Below the pieces are notes generated by a model that made no database searches, was not told the DNA's origin, and worked only from the letters and a program-made list of their open reading frames with translations. The translations under genes were made by a program, and so were the position numbers. A DNA stretch of 64,000 bases, taken from assembly GCA_016712525.1 (NCBI GenBank), contig JADJQX010000001.1, forward strand, positions 310,001 through 374,000. The letters run 5' to 3'. Shown here one piece after another: positions 35,102-44,192 of the stretch (position 1 is its first letter; each line of letters opens with the position of its first letter). The DNA comes from Myxococcales bacterium (GTDB lineage: Bacteria; Myxococcota_A; Polyangia; Polyangiales; Polyangiaceae).

Positions 35102-37356
35102 CTATTCTGCGAGCTTACGCGACTCGGTCTCTTCGATCTGGGTGAGCACCATCGCGAGCGCGTCCTTCGCGCGGTCGAGAGAGGCACGGTCGGCCTCCCA
35201 CTTCGCGGTCGCGGTGCGCGTGCGGGTGCGCTCCCTCTCGAGGTCGGCTTCGGCCGAGTTGAGCTTCTGCTTCGTGTCCTCGAGCGAGGACTGCGACGCA
35301 CCGTAGAGTCCCTCGAGGGCCTTGATGCGGTTCTGCGCCGACTCGAGCTCGGCCTTCGTGCCCTCGAGCTCCTTGTCGCGCTCCGCGAGCTTCCCCGTGA
35401 GCGACTCGATCGTGGCGCGAGCCGAGGTGTGCTCGGCCTTCTCGTCGTCGAGCGACTTCTTCGTGGACTGCAGGTCCGCCTCGAGCGACCCGATGGTCGA
35501 CTCGCGCGCCGCCACGGTGCTCTCGAGCCCCGAGATCTTGCCATCACGCTCGACGAGCTTCGCCTCGAGGTCGGCGATGCGCGTGTCGCGCTCGGAGACC
35601 TTGCCCTCGAGCTCGGCGATCGTCTTCTCGCGCTCCGACACCTTGCCCTCGAGCTCGGCGATCGTCTTCTCGCGCTCCGACACCTTGCCCTCGAGCTCGG
35701 CGCGTGTGGCCGCGTGGGCCGATTTTTCGGCCGAAAGCTCGCTGTTGGCCTTCTCGGCGGCGGCGGCCGTTTGCTCGGCGTGCGCCTTCTCGACGGCGGC
35801 GAGCTTCTCGGCCTGGGCCTTCTCGAAGGCCTCTCCGGTCTCGATGAGCTCGGCCGCGTGTTTCTCTTCGGCGGCCTTTGTCGCGGCCTCGTGTTCGGCG
35901 CGGAGGTTCGCGACGTCGGCTTCGTGGGCGGCCTTCTGCTCGGCGAGGGCCTTCGCGCGCTCGTCGTCCTTCTCTTTGGTGCGGCTCGCGACGGCCTCTT
36001 CGCCGAGGCGGATCTTCTCGGCGACCTCGTCGGCGCGGCGCTTTCGGCGTCGGCGAGCGCTTCGGCGCCCTGACGCTCGAGCTCGGCCGTCTTGGCGGCG
36101 TGGTCGGCGCGGGCCTTGGCGAGCGCCTCCTCGTGAGCCTTCTTCGCGGCCTCGGTCGCCTCCTCGTGGGCCTTCTTCGCGGCCTCGGCGGCCTCCCCCT
36201 TGGCGACGAGGGCGGCGTCGCGCTCGGCGATCGTGGCCGTCTTCGCGGCGATCGTCGCTTCGGCGGCGGCGACCGCGCCTTCGAGCCTCGTGCGCGTCGC
36301 GTCCCCGTCGGCCTTGGCCTTGTCGAGGTCGGCCGAGAGCGCGTCGATTTTGTCGCGCAGATCGGCGGCGTCGCGCTCACCCGCGATGATTTTGTCTTCG
36401 AGGTCGGCGCTCTGCCGTTCGAGCGAGAGCGCGCGATCCTTGCCCTCGACGATCTCGCGATCTTTCTTGGAGAGCTGCTCCTTGAGAGACAGGATCTCCT
36501 TGTCCTTTTTGTTGAGGGCCTCGCGAAGGTCGAGGAACTCACGGCTCGTGGCGCTGCCCGTAGGCTTCGCGGCCGGCGGCGGCGCAGAGAGCTTCTTCTT
36601 GAGCTCTTCGTTCTCGGCCTGGAGCCTCGACACCTCGGCCGCCAACCCGTCGTTCGCGCCACCCGCGGGAGGCATCGTGGCGGGAGTCGCCACCTTCGGC
36701 AGCTCCTTGGCGGGCGTCGGCGTGGCCTCGGGCGGGAGCTCCGCGGCCGCGGGTCGCGCCGTGACCGGAGGCACGGTGATCGGCTTCGGCATGTGCACCG
36801 GCGCCGGCGGCACGGAGGGAGCCTCGGGCTTGGCCGTGGTGGGCTCGGGCTGCTCCAGCGCGTCGAGCAGGGCGTCGGTCTCGTCGGCGGCGGGGGCGGG
36901 GATGCTGCTGAGCGAGTCGACCGCGATCTCGTCGTCGTCGATCTCGACGAGCACGCTCGCCGGAGGGGCCTCGGTCGCGTCCCCGAAGTTGACGAAAGGC
37001 CGAATCTTTTCGAGGAGATCCGCGAACGATACGGGTTTGTGCACGTACTCTTCGGCGCGCGTGCGGAGCTTCTTGTGCTGCTCGAAGGTCTCCTCGCTCG
37101 ACTCGCTCGAGAGGATGACGAGCGGCACCTCGCGGAGCACCGGATCCTTCTTGAGCTTGTTGCAGACCGAGAAGCCGTTCATGCGCGGCAGCTCGATCGC
37201 CAAGAGCACGAGGTCGGGGCGATCCTCGGCGGCCTGCGCGAGCCCGGTGTTGCCGTCCTCCACGATCCGTACGTGGCAGCCGAGGGCTTCGAGACCCGAC
37301 CGAACTTCACCGGCGAAGGCGGGGTCGCCCTCGAACACGAGCACGTTGAGCGGCAT
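35102..37356 (-). CDS. FrzS-like receiver/coiled-coil protein, interrupted by one frameshift
   Basis: About 751 codons from ATG 37356 if one base is restored. N-terminal receiver-like domain (1-125): MNGFSVCNKLKKDPVLREVP and KLRTRAEEYVHKPVSF match the Myxococcus xanthus motility protein FrzS. The phospho-acceptor position is Ala53 (VLLAIEL) instead of Asp, so it is an atypical receiver. An acidic, Pro-rich linker (~125-270) is followed by a very long coiled coil with near-exact repeats of SEREKTIAELEGKV. The first frame turns to Arg/Ser-rich nonsense after EALADAESA. The coiled coil resumes in another frame (ADEVAEKIRLGEEAVASR), placing a one-base loss near 36031-36040. Confidence 0.85.
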
Positions 37357-37474
37357 GGGACAGCTACGATACGGGGCCCTGCAAACGGGTGTCAAACCTC
37401 CACACGCATGACCATGCACGCGAAGTCGTCGCAATCGGTCGGGTTTTTCGGGTCGAGTGTGGCATGGTCTCCCC

Positions 37475-38410
37475 GTGCCCACCCCCACCCTGGCCTTCGC
37501 GACCCCCCGAAAGCTCCCCAAACCGAGCGAGCTCCACGGGCGCGTGGTCGTCCTCGACGTGGCCTTCGCGTCCGAGGCCTCGGGCGGGGGATTCCAGAAG
37601 CTCACGCTCCCGCTCATCACGGGGCTCGGGCCGCGCCTCGTGGCGTGGGTCGATCACCACGACCACGTGGAGCACGCGACGTACGCGTCCGACCCACGTT
37701 TCGTGCTCGCGCGAAAGGCGGAGCACGGCGCGTGCCCCGAGATGGTCACCGAGGAGCTCGTCGCGCGGGTGGGCCCCGTCGACACCATCGTCTGCCACAC
37801 CGATTTCGACGGCCTCGCCAGCGCCGCGAAGTGGATCCTGGGCGGAAAAGAGCCCTACCCCGGCGCCGACGACGACGCCCGCGCGATCGACACGCGCATC
37901 GGAAAACCGAGCTCGACGGCCGAGCGCATCGACCGCGCCATCCGCGCACGTGGCCGCGACTACGGCCTCCTCGGCGCGATCGTGCGCCTGCTCGTGTCGA
38001 AGCTCGGGGACGTGGCGCTCTGGGAGCCCATCGATCGCGCCGCCGCCGAGCTCCGCGAGATCGAGCGCGCGACCCGCAAGCTCGCCGAGGGCTACGTGCG
38101 CTACGACCTCGGAAAATCAGCCTTCCCGGCCGCGAAGACGCTGGCGTACGTCGACGTGACGGGCAAAGACGTCCGCTACGACAAGACCCTCTTGCTGCTC
38201 GCGGGGCAGGAGCGCGCGAGCCTCGCCGTGCTCGTCGATCGCGACACGCTCACCCTCGCCGCTCCGTTCGACAGCGGCATCAACTTCCTCGAGCTGCTCG
38301 GCCTGTCGGGTGGCATGCCGACCCTCGTCTCCGTGCCGAAGGCGCGCCTCGCGGACGCCCTCCGTGGCCTCGGAGTCACCACCTGGGACCGCGACGGCAT
38401 CGTCGGCTGA
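37475..38410 (+). CDS. DHH-family phosphoesterase-like protein
   Basis: 311 aa from GTG 37475; GTG 37457 is an alternative. It carries the two signatures of DHH hydrolases: LVAWVDHHDHVEH and VCHTDFDGLASAAKW, though the DHH triad comes before the DxDG motif. The C-terminal part (SGINFLELLGLSGGMP) could be the substrate-binding DHHA-like domain, with a Gly-rich loop. Family members cleave linear dinucleotides, pyrophosphate or nucleotide phosphates; which applies here is unknown. No signal peptide. Divergent from the FrzS-like gene across 118 bp. Confidence 0.75.
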   Translation: MPTPTLAFATPRKLPKPSELHGRVVVLDVAFASEASGGGFQKLTLPLITGLGPRLVAWVDHHDHVEHATYASDPRFVLARKAEHGACPEMVTEELVARVGPVDTIVCHTDFDGLASAAKWILGGKEPYPGADDDARAIDTRIGKPSSTAERIDRAIRARGRDYGLLGAIVRLLVSKLGDVALWEPIDRAAAELREIERATRKLAEGYVRYDLGKSAFPAAKTLAYVDVTGKDVRYDKTLLLLAGQERASLAVLVDRDTLTLAAPFDSGINFLELLGLSGGMPTLVSVPKARLADALRGLGVTTWDRDGIVG

Positions 38411-38450
38411 GACGCGCGCCCCGTTTTTTCCGGAGCGCGCGAGCCTTCGT

Positions 38451-39863
38451 TCAGCCTACGAGCGTCTCGCCGAGCGCACCGAGCTCGTCGTAAAGGTGCA
38501 CGTTGGCGACCGCGGTCTTCACGTACACGCCGATGTCCATCGACTCGTTCGGTCCGTGCGCGCCCGTCTCCGGATCGATGACGCCGTTCAGCATGAGCGG
38601 GAGCCTGGAGAAGCGCTTGCCGAAGAGCGAGACGAACGGGATCGAGCCGCCGATGCCGACCCGAATCGGCGCTCGGCCCCAAGCCTTCGTGTAGGCGCGA
38701 TCCGCAGCCTCGAACGCGGGCCCCTTGGCCTCGTAGTCCCACGACGACGACGCGGCCGACTGCTCCGTGATGGTGACGGTCAAACCGCCGGGGACGTCGC
38801 GACGGAGCTCGGCCGACACGAGCTCGAGCAGCTCTCCCTTGGTCTGCCCCGGCGCGATGCGCATGCTGAGCTTCGCCGAGGCCGCCTTTCGGATCGCGTT
38901 CTTCTCGGTGCCGGGCGCAGGGAAGGTCGTCGACAAGATCGTGACCGCCGGCTGGCGCCAAGCCCACGCGGCAGGGGTGAGCCCACGATCGGGGAGCGGC
39001 GCGACCTCGTCGCGGAGGCGCGCGCCAACACGAATGACCTCGGGGGTGAGCGGCACGTCGCGCGAGCTCGCGAGCCACACGGGATCGATCGGCCTCCGCC
39101 CGAGCTTCATGCGCCCATCGCCGTCGACCAGCCGAGAGATCAACGAAATCAACGTGATCGCCGGGTCGGGCACCACATTTCCCCACAGGCCCGAGTGCAC
39201 GTCGCTCTTGGCGCTCGCGACCTCGACCTCGACCTCGAGGAGGCCGCGGAGGCTCACCGTGAGGCCCGGGATCTCGGTGCTCGGGTTCTCGCAATCCGTG
39301 AGCACCATCGCGTCGGCGGCGAACGCGTCGGGGTACGCGTCCATGAACGCCTCGAGGTTCGGGCTCCCGATCTCTTCCTCGCCTTCGAGGAGGAGCTTCA
39401 CGTTGCACGGGAGAGAGCCGGCCTCCGAGAACCACGACTCGATCGCGATGAGGTGCGAGAGCCAGCCGCCCATGTCGTCGGCGGCGCCACGGCCGTAGAG
39501 CCTCCCGCCCTTCTCGACGATCTCGTGGGGCGGCGTATCCCACGCCTCTCCTGCGACGGGTTGCACGTCGAAGTGCCCGTAGATGAGCACCGTGGGCTTC
39601 GAGGGGCCTGCGCCCAGCCACTCCGCGGCGACACACGGGTGCGCCCCGGGGACGTTCGGCAGATCGAGCACACGCGCGCGGGAGAGCCCGGCCGACGTGA
39701 GATCCTTCGCGAGGGTCTCGGCGAGCTCACGCACGCTCGAAGCTCGGGACGGATCACTCGAGATCGGAGCGAACGCCAGATAACGACCGAGGCGGGCGAA
39801 CGAGGCTCGCGCCGACGCTTCGGCTTTTTCGGCGACACGGGACGCAGGGGTCGAAGTCGACAT
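38451..39863 (-). CDS. M20-family dipeptidase/carboxypeptidase
   Basis: 470 aa. M20 motifs: YGHFDVQP (metal-binding His and Asp), YGRGAADDMGG (bridging Asp), EGEEEIGSPN (general-base Glu) and a downstream HSGLWGNVVPDP lid-domain motif. The length and ISSDPSRASSVREL start fit the CNDP-like dipeptidase subgroup. No signal peptide, so likely a cytosolic peptidase acting on dipeptides. Converges on the DHH-like gene with 40 bp between stops. Confidence 0.92.
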   Translation of the reverse strand: MSTSTPASRVAEKAEASARASFARLGRYLAFAPISSDPSRASSVRELAETLAKDLTSAGLSRARVLDLPNVPGAHPCVAAEWLGAGPSKPTVLIYGHFDVQPVAGEAWDTPPHEIVEKGGRLYGRGAADDMGGWLSHLIAIESWFSEAGSLPCNVKLLLEGEEEIGSPNLEAFMDAYPDAFAADAMVLTDCENPSTEIPGLTVSLRGLLEVEVEVASAKSDVHSGLWGNVVPDPAITLISLISRLVDGDGRMKLGRRPIDPVWLASSRDVPLTPEVIRVGARLRDEVAPLPDRGLTPAAWAWRQPAVTILSTTFPAPGTEKNAIRKAASAKLSMRIAPGQTKGELLELVSAELRRDVPGGLTVTITEQSAASSSWDYEAKGPAFEAADRAYTKAWGRAPIRVGIGGSIPFVSLFGKRFSRLPLMLNGVIDPETGAHGPNESMDIGVYVKTAVANVHLYDELGALGETLVG

Positions 39864-40214
39864 AAGGGCTCCGCTAGCACGTCCGGGCTCCCCGAGGGAG
39901 CCGGCACGTGGCGAGCCGACGCATGCTCGAAAACCAGGTCCGGCCGATGAAAATTAGGGCGCCGCGTCGACCGAGTTGGGGGGGGGACGCTCGGCCAACG
40001 CGACGCTACGGCCCTCTATGCGAGCGCCGTACCAACGTCACGATCTCGGGGATCGGGCCGAAATCTCCACGCTCGCGCCGCCGCCCCCTTTCGAGCCTTT
40101 CATCTTTGCATGCTCGAGGTTTCGAGTTTGCGAGTCATCGAAGTTTTCACGCAACGTCCGCGGGACCCCAGCCGATGCCTCACACGCGAGCCACGAAGGC
40201 TCCGAGGAGGCCCC
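39864..40214. other. 351-bp divergent gap with one clear hairpin
   Basis: Between the M20 peptidase and the small acidic ORF. It holds the hairpin at 39886-39902, a run of nine or more G at about 39977, and a moderately AT-richer stretch at 40095-40160 that may serve the downstream small ORF. I see no coding frame I would defend. Confidence 0.45.
39886..39902. promoter_or_regulatory. Short perfect hairpin upstream of the M20 gene
   Basis: GGCTCCC-CGA-GGGAGCC: seven-base perfect arms and a three-base loop, starting 23 bp upstream of the M20 start codon. It could be a 5'-leader hairpin or an operator. There is no T-run on either side, so it is not a standard terminator. Confidence 0.35.
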
Positions 40215-40382
40215 ATGAACGCCTGCATGTTCGATCCTGCCGATCCGTACGAAGACACCGTCGCCGTCGCCGACGAGCCTTACCCGCACGACGCACCGAC
40301 GGTCCCCAACCTGCTCGCCGCCGATCCGTCGACCGAGGATCTCGAGCCCGAGCTCGCCCACGAAGGAGGTGACGACGCGTGA
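40215..40382 (+). CDS. Small acidic protein with strong Shine-Dalgarno site
   Basis: 55 aa, preceded by GAGGAGG (40204-40210) four bases before the ATG, one of the strongest ribosome sites in the window. The product is highly acidic and Pro/Asp-rich (PADPYEDTVAVADEPYPHDA), with one internal Cys at position 4 and no membrane helix. It ends HEGGDDA. The strong site and lack of an overlapping gene make it likely to be translated. Function unknown; it could be a small regulator or a precursor-peptide leader. Confidence 0.55.
   Translation: MNACMFDPADPYEDTVAVADEPYPHDAPTVPNLLAADPSTEDLEPELAHEGGDDA
40363..40372 (+). promoter_or_regulatory. Near-perfect Shine-Dalgarno sequence AAGGAGGTGA inside the end of the small ORF
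   Basis: AAGGAGGTGA is complementary to the 3' end of 16S rRNA over its full length, rare in this window, where most starts have weak sites. It lies six bases before GTG 40379-40381, which overlaps the small ORF stop (GTGA). Part of it may be chance, because it encodes EGG in the small ORF. Confidence 0.45.
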
Positions 40383-40480
40383 GGCTCGCTCCCGCGCTCA
40401 CGCACGACAGAGGCGCCCACGCGAGCACCGCGGGGCGCCTTCGCCGCTCCTCCCACGCGAAGTGCGTCAGCCGAAGTTGA
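40379..40480 (+). CDS. Possible 33-residue basic peptide coupled to the small ORF
   Basis: GTG 40379 to TGA 40480, overlapping the stop of the 55-aa ORF (GTGA) with an ideal ribosome site. The peptide is basic (RLAPALTHDRGAHA, GRLRRSSHAKC). Its 3' end overlaps the convergent SDR gene by 14 bp, and the DNA contains a hairpin (40411-40440), both of which argue against it. I include it only because of the ribosome site. Confidence 0.2.
   Translation: MRLAPALTHDRGAHASTAGRLRRSSHAKCVSRS
40411..40440 (+). terminator. Candidate stem-loop terminator
   Basis: AGGCGCC (40411-40417) pairs perfectly with GGCGCCT (40434-40440) around a 16-base loop, in the 84-bp gap between the small ORF and the convergent SDR gene. 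There is only a TT after it, so intrinsic termination would be weak. Confidence 0.3.
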
Positions 40481-41153
40481 CCGAGAGCTCGTTGCGGGCG
40501 CCGTGCATCTCCCAGAATTTGGCGGCGATGTCGTTCGCGTCGAGCGTCGCGTGGCCGGAGTCGAACGCCGTGCCCTTGACCATCCCGAGCACCACCACTT
40601 CGCCCACGTAGACGCCGTCGGCGCCGAGCTTGGCCGCGAGCAGACCGACGGTCTTGTGCTGCGCGGCCTTCGACACCGCGAGCCCCATGGCGCCCCACTG
40701 CGTGGCCATCGCGTCGACCTTCGGGTCGTAGTAGGCGAAGCCGCCGCCCGTCACGAGCAGCGCGCCCTTCGCGGCGACGAGGTCGGCGTGGGCCGCCTGG
40801 ACGGCCGCGACGAGCCCACCGACGCTGACGTCGAACGGCGCGTGCAGATCGGCGGCCGAAGCCTCGAGCAGGTTCCCCGCGCCACCCGCGTACGCGTTGT
40901 AGTGCACGACCCCGATGGGGCCGAGCGCCTCGCGCGCCTTGCCGATCATGGCCTTCACCGCGCCGAAATCGGCGAGGTCCGTGGGGAACGCGGCGGCCCG
41001 TACACCGGCGTCCCCGAGGGCCTTCGCGGCCTTCTCGAGCCTCTCCGCGTTCCTCGCGACGAGCGCGACCGCGTAGCCCTCTTTTCCGAACTTCCTCGCC
41101 ACGGCATCCGAGATCCCCGGCCCATGACCGCACACGACGATGGTCTTCGACAT
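40467..41153 (-). CDS. Atypical short-chain dehydrogenase/reductase
   Basis: 228 aa from ATG 41153. Rossmann fold with the cofactor loop VVCGHGPGISDAVARKFG, Asn-Ala replacing NNAG (HYNAYAGGAG), and a SKAAQHK helix. The catalytic Tyr of YxxxK is absent: the segment reads GLAVSKAA, so Tyr is Leu while Lys is kept, and the usual Ser is a Gly (TGGGF). It may bind NAD(P) without classical reduction, or use another residue. No operon partner is apparent. Confidence 0.82.
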   Translation of the reverse strand: MSKTIVVCGHGPGISDAVARKFGKEGYAVALVARNAERLEKAAKALGDAGVRAAAFPTDLADFGAVKAMIGKAREALGPIGVVHYNAYAGGAGNLLEASAADLHAPFDVSVGGLVAAVQAAHADLVAAKGALLVTGGGFAYYDPKVDAMATQWGAMGLAVSKAAQHKTVGLLAAKLGADGVYVGEVVVLGMVKGTAFDSGHATLDANDIAAKFWEMHGARNELSVNFG

Positions 41154-41259
41154 GCGCACCAGGGAACGGCGCACATGCCGAAGTGTCAAGAGAGCCGGGG
41201 TAGGACGTAGACCTACCGCCCGATATTTTCCGCCTTTTCGTCCTGGATTCGGCCCTTCC

Positions 41260-42792
41260 CTACCCGGCGTAGACCTCGTCCTGCTCGATGCGCGAGAGCA
41301 CCCAGTCGAAGCTGCCGCTCGTGACGTGGGCCTCGCAATGCGTGCACTTTCCAGCCATGTTGATGGCGAGGGGAGCGCCGCAGCGCGGGCAGGTGCGGTC
41401 GGTCCGTGCGGCGCCCTTCGCCTCACGCGCGCGGACGAACGTCCAGTACTCGGTGTAGAGCCGCGGGTTCGCCCGATCGCCGCCCACGACCTGGCCGGTG
41501 TCGTCGGACAGGGTGTAGTCGAGCGAGCTGCCGTAGACGCGCACGGTGATCGCGTCGAAGTAGGCGTCGCTCGTGACACGCGCGAGCTCCACGTGCCGAA
41601 CCGCGGCGTTCTCGGTCACGTTGCGGAGGCGCTGGCGCTGGTACTCGGACACCCAGAACGTCTGCGTGGCGAAGAGCGCGTCGCTCAGGTAGGGCCGCAT
41701 CGACGCGAGATCACGGGCCGACCATGCCGTCTGAAATGTGTAGAACACATGCGTCACGCGCGCGACGAACCCGGGGTACGAGAACGCCGGGTCCTTCCGT
41801 GAGAGCTCGTCCACGCGCGCGCGGGCACGAGGGTCGACGACGGTGGGCATCTCGTTGCCTTGCTCCACGGTGGTGCCCGTGAGCATGGGGCCTCGGGCCT
41901 CGTTCTCGAGCACCTCGATCGCCACGACGACCCAATCGAACGCGCCCGTGCTCACGTCGTTCTGGCAGTACCTGCAGCGGCCGGCGAGGACCTGCTCGAG
42001 CGGCGCCGAGCAGGAGGGGCACCCGAGCACGCGGGCCTTGTCGGGGGCGCGAGATTTCGCGTCTTTCTTGCGGCGGAGCGACCACCGCTCCACGGAGTAG
42101 AGGGCCTCTTCCCGGCCCGAACGTGGGTCGCGGCGCGAGAGGTTCGTGTCGAGCACGAGGTGCGCGGTGACGTGGGTCGAGCCGGGCTCGAGCCCCTCGA
42201 CCTCGTCGATGCGCATGGCCCCGACGAGGGCCGTCGTGAGCCCTTGGAGGGGCCTCGCCGAGAGCGTGCGCTTCGCGGCGTCGCCGAGGTAGGGAGAGAA
42301 GACCTCGAGCCGACCGTTGCCCGCGGCGAGCATCACGTCGACGTAGAGCGCCTGCGCGAAGTCTTCGAACACGATCACCGAGAAGTGCGGATCGGTGGAC
42401 TCGAGCCCGCGCAGCCGCGTGCGCGCGGGGACCCCCGCGGGCCGACGAGGTGGCGGGGGGGGAGGAGGCACCCAGGGGCCGCGGGCAAGGCCCGTGGAGT
42501 ACCCGTTGCCCGTCGGGCCGGACATCGCGCGCACCAGCGCGACGATCCCGAACACGATGATGAGCACGACGAGGCCGCCGACGGACATGCCTCCACCGCC
42601 GCCACCGCCCGAGCTCCGAGACCCGCCGCCGCCGAAGCCGGAGCCCCCCGAGCTGCGAGAGCCTCCACCCGAGCTCTTCGAGCCTCCTCCGAAGCTCTGG
42701 CCACCGCCCGGGCGCGCGAAGGCCGACGCGGCCACGACGAGCACGAACGCGAGCACCACGAGAGCCACGAGACTACGAAGGTGTTTGCGCAT
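41260..42792 (-). CDS. Tim44-like domain protein with two zinc ribbons
   Basis: 510 aa from ATG 42792. A signal or first helix (VVLAFVLVVAASAFA), then a Gly/Ser-rich run, a second helix (MSVGGLVVLIIVFGIVAL), a Pro run, and two tandem Tim44-like domains (about residues 130-260 and 310-450). Each is followed by a zinc ribbon: CPSCSAPLEQV ... CRYCQ and CPRCGAPLAIN ... CTHCE. This resembles membrane proteins often encoded with TPM-domain proteins. Start overlaps the TPM stop (TGATG), so the two are coupled and probably act together at the membrane. Confidence 0.87.
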   Translation of the reverse strand: MRKHLRSLVALVVLAFVLVVAASAFARPGGGQSFGGGSKSSGGGSRSSGGSGFGGGGSRSSGGGGGGGMSVGGLVVLIIVFGIVALVRAMSGPTGNGYSTGLARGPWVPPPPPPPRRPAGVPARTRLRGLESTDPHFSVIVFEDFAQALYVDVMLAAGNGRLEVFSPYLGDAAKRTLSARPLQGLTTALVGAMRIDEVEGLEPGSTHVTAHLVLDTNLSRRDPRSGREEALYSVERWSLRRKKDAKSRAPDKARVLGCPSCSAPLEQVLAGRCRYCQNDVSTGAFDWVVVAIEVLENEARGPMLTGTTVEQGNEMPTVVDPRARARVDELSRKDPAFSYPGFVARVTHVFYTFQTAWSARDLASMRPYLSDALFATQTFWVSEYQRQRLRNVTENAAVRHVELARVTSDAYFDAITVRVYGSSLDYTLSDDTGQVVGGDRANPRLYTEYWTFVRAREAKGAARTDRTCPRCGAPLAINMAGKCTHCEAHVTSGSFDWVLSRIEQDEVYAG

Positions 42793-43400
42793 CAGGACAC
42801 CTCGTCCGGGAGCTCGTTCACGTCGTCGGCCTCGCGCGGCAGGGCTTTCGCCAGGCCCTCCCCGAGCTTCTCGAGCGCCGCGGTGAACGCGCCGACGTCG
42901 CCCGCGACGAACGCCGCCTCGCACGACGCGCGCGCCGAGTCGAGGTAGGGCCCGAGGGCCTCGCGCGAGATGCCGATGTCGCTCACGATCTCGACCATGC
43001 GCTCGGCCGCCGACGCGTACACGAGCACGCCGACGCGCCTTCGTGTCGCGGTGACATTTTGCGTGACGAGCTCCACCTTCGCACCTTTCTCTACCTCGGC
43101 GCGCCGACGCGCTCGCGACGCGAGCCGAGGGCCGACGAGCGCGCGCGACACGAACGCCCCCACCGCGAACGCGACGAGCACGTCGATGGGGAAGTGCCGC
43201 TCGTCGAGCTCGATGGGATCGAACAAGAGCGCGAGCAGCACCACGAACGCGAGCCCTGCGCCCACGAGGACGTCGACGTCGCGGTAGAGCGAGGAGCGCG
43301 CGCGAACGCACACGACGAGCTCGGCGGCGGTCTGGCTCTCGACCTTCTTGACGGCCTCGACGAGGCGCGATTTCGCCTCTTCGGCGAGGAACGGTGTCAT
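42792..43400 (-). CDS. TPM-domain membrane protein
   Basis: 202 aa. N-terminal TPM-type segment (VEAVKKVESQTAAELVVCVR, then RSSLYRDVDV), one or two transmembrane helices near residues 50-90, then TATRRRVGVLVYASAAERMV and the VSDIGIS stretch typical of the family. TPM domains occur in plant and bacterial membrane proteins of unclear biochemistry (some have weak acid phosphatase activity). Follows pdxH by 24 bp and overlaps the Tim44-like gene by one base. Confidence 0.83.
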   Translation of the reverse strand: MTPFLAEEAKSRLVEAVKKVESQTAAELVVCVRARSSLYRDVDVLVGAGLAFVVLLALLFDPIELDERHFPIDVLVAFAVGAFVSRALVGPRLASRARRRAEVEKGAKVELVTQNVTATRRRVGVLVYASAAERMVEIVSDIGISREALGPYLDSARASCEAAFVAGDVGAFTAALEKLGEGLAKALPREADDVNELPDEVS

Positions 43401-43424
43401 GGTGCTATCCCCTTCCCAGTAGCC

Positions 43425-44066
43425 TCACGGGGAGAGGCGCTCGCGAGCCCACCCGTCGCCCATTCGTGTATAGCGCACGCGATCGTGGAGGCGGTTCCTG
43501 CGCCCCTGCCACAGCTCGAGCACGTCGGGGACGACACGGTAGCCGCCCCAGGCCGGCGGGAGCGGGACATCCTTTCCCTCGAAGCGGGCGGTCACCTCGG
43601 CCATGGCCGCCTCGAGCACGGCGCGCGACGCGAGCACCGAGCTCTGCTTCGACGCCCACGCCCCGAGCTGGCTCTCTCTCGGGCGCACGCGAAAATAAGC
43701 CTCGGACTCCTCCCGCGGGACCTTCTCGGATCGGCCGCGCACACGCACCTGGCGGTGGATCTCGACCCACGAGAAGACGAGCGCGCACACCGGGCTCGCC
43801 GCGAGCTCGTGCGCCTTGTCGCTCTCGTAGTTCGTATAAAACGAGAAGCCCCGCTCGTCGGCGCCCTTCAAGAGCACGACGCGCGCGGCCGGCCCGTCGG
43901 GCGTGGTCGTGGCGAGCGTCATCGCGTTCGGCTCGGGCAACCCCGAGGCGACGGCCGAGTCGAAGAAGAGACGAAAGGCGCTCATCGGATCGGCCGGGAG
44001 GTCTTCGGGGTCGAGGGGAGCGTCACCGTACTCTTGGCGCAGCCGCGCGATCTTCTCGTCGATCAT
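43425..44066 (-). CDS. pdxH: Pyridoxamine 5'-phosphate oxidase
   Basis: 213 aa from ATG 44066. Oxidises pyridoxamine and pyridoxine 5'-phosphate to pyridoxal 5'-phosphate with FMN and oxygen, in the cytosol. Characteristic sequence: LPEPNAMTLATTTPDGPAAR, RVVLLKGADERGFSFYTNYE (FMN binding), QVRVRGRSEKV, RESQLGAWASKQSS, and the C-terminal WQGRRNRLHDR with closing RERLSP. Length matches the family. Divergent from the HD-GYP gene; upstream of the TPM and Tim44-like genes on the same strand, possibly one transcript. Confidence 0.96.
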   Translation of the reverse strand: MIDEKIARLRQEYGDAPLDPEDLPADPMSAFRLFFDSAVASGLPEPNAMTLATTTPDGPAARVVLLKGADERGFSFYTNYESDKAHELAASPVCALVFSWVEIHRQVRVRGRSEKVPREESEAYFRVRPRESQLGAWASKQSSVLASRAVLEAAMAEVTARFEGKDVPLPPAWGGYRVVPDVLELWQGRRNRLHDRVRYTRMGDGWARERLSP

Positions 44067-44192
44067 GCGAAAGGAGCCTACCAGCCCGATCGGCGCTTTC
44101 GCGACCGAAAGGCCCGTCCGCGCCGAGCGCACGGATTGCGTGTACCGACGAGCCTCGCGAAGGGAGCCGGTTCGGGTAGGATCGGGGGGCTC

